Source: CALOCY01 sp942491975 | GTDB taxonomy: Bacteria; Bacteroidota; Bacteroidia; Bacteroidales; Prolixibacteraceae | Length of the DNA stretch: 64,000 nucleotides | Direction of reading: 5' to 3' | Assembly (NCBI GenBank): GCA_942491975.1 | Contig: CALOCY010000004.1 | Location: 2,666,001 to 2,730,000 of the forward strand | Shown here: positions 60,811-64,000 of the stretch, piece by piece | How positions within the stretch are numbered: position 1 is the first letter of the stretch | Layout of the letters: each line of letters begins with the position of its first letter | Position numbers and translations under genes: made by a program | Notes under the pieces: model-generated | Seen by the model: only the letters and a program-made list of their open reading frames with translations | Database searches by the model: none | What the model was told of the DNA's origin: nothing

Positions 60811-62130
60811 CTATTGTTCATTGTCAGCATACTGTTGGGGCAGCTGTTTGGATGCTTTGGCACCCAATTCACGTAATTTCTCTGTGCTTCGGATCAGGTT
60901 GCCCTTACCGGTGCTTAACTTGTTGATTGCCCCATCGTAACTTTTCTTCAGTGTTTCAAGGTTTCGGCCTATGGCATCCAGGTCAGTCAGAAAATTAACA
61001 AATTTATCGTACAGCGCCCCGCCCTGCCGCGCAATTTCAATGGCATTACGGGTTTGGTTGTCCTGTTGCCAGATAGATGCAATAGTACGCAACGTAGCCA
61101 GCAACGTAGACGGGCTTACAATCACCACTTTATTGTCCCAGGCATACCCAAACAGCTCCTGATCTTCCTGTACTGCTACACTGAACGATGATTCTACCGG
61201 GATAAAGAGCAATACAAAATCGGGGGTATTGATGCCGATTGCCGATGAGTAATGCTTTTCATTCAGCTCTTTTACATGTTTCTTTAACGATATCAGGTGC
61301 TCTTTGATGTACTGTTGCTTCTCTTCGTCGGGTACCGCATTTACATATCGCTCATAAGCCACAAGTGAAACTTTGGAATCGACAATAATATGCTTTTTCT
61401 CCGGCAGGTGAATAACCACGTCCGGGCGGATGGTTTTGCCTTCAGCGTTGGTCAACACCACTTCCCGCTCATACTCTTGTCCTTCGGTCAGCCCCGATCG
61501 TTCCAAAATACGTTCCAGAATAACCTCGCCCCAGTTCCCCTGCTTTTTCACATCCCCCTTGAGGGCTTTGGTCAGGTTGTTGGCTTCATCGCTAATACGT
61601 AGGTTCAGGTCGTGCAACTTTTTAAGTTCCGCTTTCAGGTCGGTTTGGTCTTTCAGCCCTTTTTCGTAGGTGTCGCCCACCTTCTTTTCAAACGTGGTAA
61701 TTTTCTCTTTTAGCGGGGTGAGTATTTCTGCAATATTTTTTTGGTTGGCTGCTGTAAATTCTTCCGAATTTTTTTTGAGTATCCGGTTGGCAATATTTTC
61801 AAATTCAGTGGTGAATTTTTTCTGCAACTCTTCCATCTCTCTCTTTTGGGTTTCGAGCTTCTCCTGAATGTTACGGTACTCTACCTCGGCCTTTACCAAC
61901 CGTTGCCCCTGTTGTTCATTTCTGTCGCGCAGTACTTTTACTGCATCTTCCAATGCTGCATTTTCACCTTGCAGCAAACTCACCCGTTCTTCAAATGTGG
62001 CCTTCGATTTTTCCAGTTCCAGCTTTTCGGTTAAAAAAGCTTTCTCCGATTGGCTTTTTTTCGATTTTAGTATAAAATAGATAAGGATTGCCCCTACAAC
62101 AATTCCGGCTACGAGGTATAATAATTCCAT
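60811..62130 (-). CDS. rmuC: RmuC family DNA recombination protein
   Basis: 439 residues from the ATG at 62130 (the open frame extends upstream with an implausible leader). An N-terminal membrane helix (MELLYLVAGIVVGAILIYFI) is followed by a long coiled coil (about 30-190) and the RmuC core, with GNWGEVILERILERSGLTEG, RPDVVIHLPEKKHIIVDSKV (DSK motif of the restriction-endonuclease-like fold) and FAWDNKVVIVSPSTL-like GYAWDNKVVIVSPSTLLATL. RmuC limits recombination between inverted repeats; the mechanism is not fully known. Confidence 0.92.
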   Translation of the reverse strand: MELLYLVAGIVVGAILIYFILKSKKSQSEKAFLTEKLELEKSKATFEERVSLLQGENAALEDAVKVLRDRNEQQGQRLVKAEVEYRNIQEKLETQKREMEELQKKFTTEFENIANRILKKNSEEFTAANQKNIAEILTPLKEKITTFEKKVGDTYEKGLKDQTDLKAELKKLHDLNLRISDEANNLTKALKGDVKKQGNWGEVILERILERSGLTEGQEYEREVVLTNAEGKTIRPDVVIHLPEKKHIIVDSKVSLVAYERYVNAVPDEEKQQYIKEHLISLKKHVKELNEKHYSSAIGINTPDFVLLFIPVESSFSVAVQEDQELFGYAWDNKVVIVSPSTLLATLRTIASIWQQDNQTRNAIEIARQGGALYDKFVNFLTDLDAIGRNLETLKKSYDGAINKLSTGKGNLIRSTEKLRELGAKASKQLPQQYADNEQ

Positions 62131-62203
62131 AGTATTTACATCGTTTATGAGGTTGTCTAATAATCTAATCGTCTTGAAATCCAAAAATCTGTATATCAAA
62201 AAT

Positions 62204-62238
62204 AAAAAAAACGCCCTTAACCAAAGGTCAAGAGCGCA
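62204..62238 (-). terminator. Rho-independent terminator of the KAS III gene
   Basis: On the minus strand GCGCTCTTGACC pairs with GGTTAAGGGCGT (12 pairs, three G-T) around a 3-base loop, followed by a run of T. It lies just after the KAS III gene. Confidence 0.75.
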
Positions 62239-62261
62239 TTTATATTTTGTTTGTTGTGTGT

Positions 62262-63344
62262 TTATGGCATTTTGTATACGATAGAGTTGATGTTCATGCC
62301 TCCACCTACAGAGCAAAGTACCAATATGTCGCCACTGTTAATTTCGTGTCCTTCAATCTGCTTTTTCATCACCTGGTCCCACAGGGTCGGGATGGTTGCC
62401 GATGATGTATTGCCATGTTTATTGATGTTCATGGGCATTAGTTCGGCCACATTCGCTTTTTTCCTGTACAACTTTAATAAACGCGCCACAATGGCTTCAT
62501 CCATCTTTTCGTTAGCCTGATGGATCAACACTTTGTTCACATCGTCAATGCCCAAGCCGGCTTTATCAAGGCTATCCTTTACCACACCGGGTACAACGCT
62601 CAGTGCATACATATAAATTTTGTGCCCCTGCATGCGAATAAACAGGTCTTCCTGGTTGTGGGCCTTATTCAGCGACTTCCCCATTGCTAAATAATCAAGT
62701 TCAATCCCTGAGTCAGATCGTCCGGCATGGGTCAGTATTCCTACCGGCTCATCGCTCTCCACACCTTCTACTACTACAGCTCCTGCACCATCGGCAAATA
62801 TCATAGCATCACGGTCGTATGGATCAGCTGCACGTGAATTTACATCAGACCCAACAACCAATCCACGTTTGAATTCACCTGTACGGATATACGCATCAGC
62901 CACAATCATAGCCTGTACCCATCCCGGGCATCCGTTGATGACATCGTGTACGTAAACAGCCGGGTTTTTAATGCCCAGTTTATGTTTTACCTTGTTGGCC
63001 AACGAGGGCATTACCTGTACCCTGTTGTCGCCGGGCAGTATATCCCCAAAATTGTGTGCTACCAGAATAAAATCAATATCTTCTTTATTGACACCCGCTG
63101 CGTCCAATGCGTGCTGTGCAGCAATGGCACCCATATCAGAAGTTACCCGGTCATCAGTAACCATACAACGCTCATCGATATTGGTAATTTCTTTGAACTT
63201 CTCAATGATCTCCTCGTTCTCTTTGTCAAATTTTTGTCCGGTTGCAGGATCAAAAAATATGTAATTCAGAAAATCATCGTTTTTTACCAATTTTTCAGGG
63301 ATATGGCTCCCATTACCTTTAACAACTGTATAAATTCTACTCAT
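62262..63344 (-). CDS. 3-oxoacyl-ACP synthase III-like (KAS III/FabH family)
   Basis: 360 residues of thiolase fold. The active-site Cys lies in VINGCPGWVQAM near residue 138, the His in LIHQANEKMDEAI and the Asn in NINKHGNTSSATIP, the normal Cys-His-Asn triad. DFILVAHNFGDILPG and FADGAGAVVVEG are also typical. FabH starts fatty acid chains from acetyl-CoA and malonyl-ACP. At 360 residues it is longer than E. coli FabH (317), so it may be a paralogue using another starter. The LpxH-like gene is just upstream on the same strand. Confidence 0.88.
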   Translation of the reverse strand: MSRIYTVVKGNGSHIPEKLVKNDDFLNYIFFDPATGQKFDKENEEIIEKFKEITNIDERCMVTDDRVTSDMGAIAAQHALDAAGVNKEDIDFILVAHNFGDILPGDNRVQVMPSLANKVKHKLGIKNPAVYVHDVINGCPGWVQAMIVADAYIRTGEFKRGLVVGSDVNSRAADPYDRDAMIFADGAGAVVVEGVESDEPVGILTHAGRSDSGIELDYLAMGKSLNKAHNQEDLFIRMQGHKIYMYALSVVPGVVKDSLDKAGLGIDDVNKVLIHQANEKMDEAIVARLLKLYRKKANVAELMPMNINKHGNTSSATIPTLWDQVMKKQIEGHEINSGDILVLCSVGGGMNINSIVYKMP

Positions 63345-63376
63345 AACTCAACCTGTTCAAGTATTATCAATCGACG

Positions 63377-64000
63377 TTATTCTGTACTAATTTTTTTAAG
63401 TTCAATCTCTTTTTGATCGAAGACAGCATAGGTGAAATGCGTTATCCAATCGCCTGTATTTATAAAACGGGTGGTATCATTTAGCATCAAATCCATAGGC
63501 AAATGACGGTGTCCCGTTACAAAAATATCTACATGTTCATTTTGGATGTACTCACGGGCATATTTCACAATGCCTTCCTTTTCCATTCCTTTAAACTGAT
63601 CTCCCCCGCCTTTTGACAGCCTGCTTTTTTTAGACCATGAGTGTGCCAGCCAAAAAGCAAAATTGGGGTGAAGACGTGAGAAAATCCATTGAAGGCCCCG
63701 GTTGGTAAAGAGCTTTTTCAACAAGAGGTAACCTTTATCGCTTTTATCCAGCCCGTCGCCATGAGCAATGTAAAATTTCTTCCCGCCAATCTCAGTCCTG
63801 TACGGCTCACGATGTACGATTACCCCCAATTCCCGTGGAAGATAATCGAATACCCAAACATCATGGTTCCCGGTAAAAAAATGGACAGGAATACCACTAT
63901 CTGTAATTTCGGCAATCTTTCCCAGTGTGCGGATAAATCCTCTTGGAACAACCTTTTTGTATTCGAACCAGAAATCAAAAATATCACCCAAAAGAAAGAT
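63377..64000 (-). CDS. lpxH: UDP-2,3-diacylglucosamine diphosphatase-like (LpxH), 5' partial
   Basis: The last ~207 residues of a calcineurin-like phosphoesterase. Metal motifs FLLGDIFDFWFEY (at the window edge), FFTGNHDVWVFDYL, YIAHGDGLDKSD and IFVTGHRHLPMDL are in LpxH order. LpxH removes UMP from UDP-2,3-diacylglucosamine in lipid A synthesis. The frame is open to the last base of the window, so the N-terminus lies beyond it. It is followed by the KAS III gene, 32 bases later. Confidence 0.85.
   Translation of the reverse strand: MFLLGDIFDFWFEYKKVVPRGFIRTLGKIAEITDSGIPVHFFTGNHDVWVFDYLPRELGVIVHREPYRTEIGGKKFYIAHGDGLDKSDKGYLLLKKLFTNRGLQWIFSRLHPNFAFWLAHSWSKKSRLSKGGGDQFKGMEKEGIVKYAREYIQNEHVDIFVTGHRHLPMDLMLNDTTRFINTGDWITHFTYAVFDQKEIELKKISTE

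Noticed and set aside
1..64000. CRISPR arrays, rRNA, IS elements, integrase or phage genes
   Set aside because: No regularly spaced repeats, rRNA sequence, transposase or phage-like protein was seen on either strand.

Overview
The window reads as chromosomal DNA of a Bacteroidota bacterium, probably of the order Bacteroidales or Marinilabiliales. The evidence is three TonB-dependent receptors (two with a visible N-terminal carboxypeptidase-D-like domain), HU-CCDC81/SPOR, DUF4292, HYC_CC_PP and PurF-like proteins typical of the phylum, a bacterial GlnRS, and promoter-like sites of the Bacteroidota type (TTTG, about 20 bases, TAnnTTTG). Most of it looks like ordinary, densely packed core and accessory sequence. 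I see no phage, insertion sequence, CRISPR array or rRNA. One tRNA gene (Cys) is present.

Layout. 1-9.3 kb: end of a spermidine synthase-like membrane protein, a YceI protein, OsmC and Crp/Fnr genes (divergent), then a minus-strand run hemW, dut, TPR lipoprotein, DUF4292 lipoprotein and EnvC-like protein. 9.3-16 kb: LutB with an Rrf2 regulator, rpiB, a flippase, a glutamine cyclotransferase and a compact folM-folX-folK cluster. 16-21.5 kb: a Tat-exported ferredoxin-type aldo-keto reductase with a DUF6599 protein, a HEPN-like/CBS protein, an AT-rich erythromycin-esterase-family gene and a YkgJ-family gene. 21.6-26.4 kb: a transport module made of a DUF4212-like subunit with a large insertion, a sodium:solute symporter, an anchored TPR-like protein and an outer-membrane porin. 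26.5-37 kb: a PurF-like protein lacking the catalytic Cys, a haem-type TonB receptor, galE, an HU/SPOR protein, manC, mlaEF-like genes, a ROK kinase and tRNA-Cys. 37-45.9 kb: a CWC protein, folB, glnS, an MBL/YhbP/TonB-receptor operon, mpl and an M19 dipeptidase. 46-51 kb: WG- and MORN-repeat proteins. 51-54.5 kb: a HYC_CC_PP protein, a TonB receptor and an HMA protein, probably for metal handling. 54.5-64 kb: GNAT, three tandem cyclophilins, pheS, hutG, rmuC, a KAS III and an LpxH-like gene cut by the window end.

The points I think most deserve attention are these. (a) The ~25-30% GC erythromycin-esterase gene lies between an intact ykgJ and a 51-base in-frame remnant of a second ykgJ copy, which looks like a footprint of its acquisition. 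(b) A symporter small subunit is split by an extracytoplasmic domain of about 165 residues; the same operon carries an 11-G tract inside a coding sequence, and a perfect 17-bp inverted repeat lies before the porin gene. (c) A pteridine-reductase/FolX/HPPK cluster suggests tetrahydromonapterin synthesis and is separate from a second, canonical folB. (d) Three cyclophilins sit in tandem, the third fused to what looks like a dead trypsin-like protease domain. (e) A decayed tRNA-Cys-like sequence lies between the tRNA-Cys gene and its apparent promoter.

All functional calls are from reading the protein sequences against known family motifs. No database search was run.
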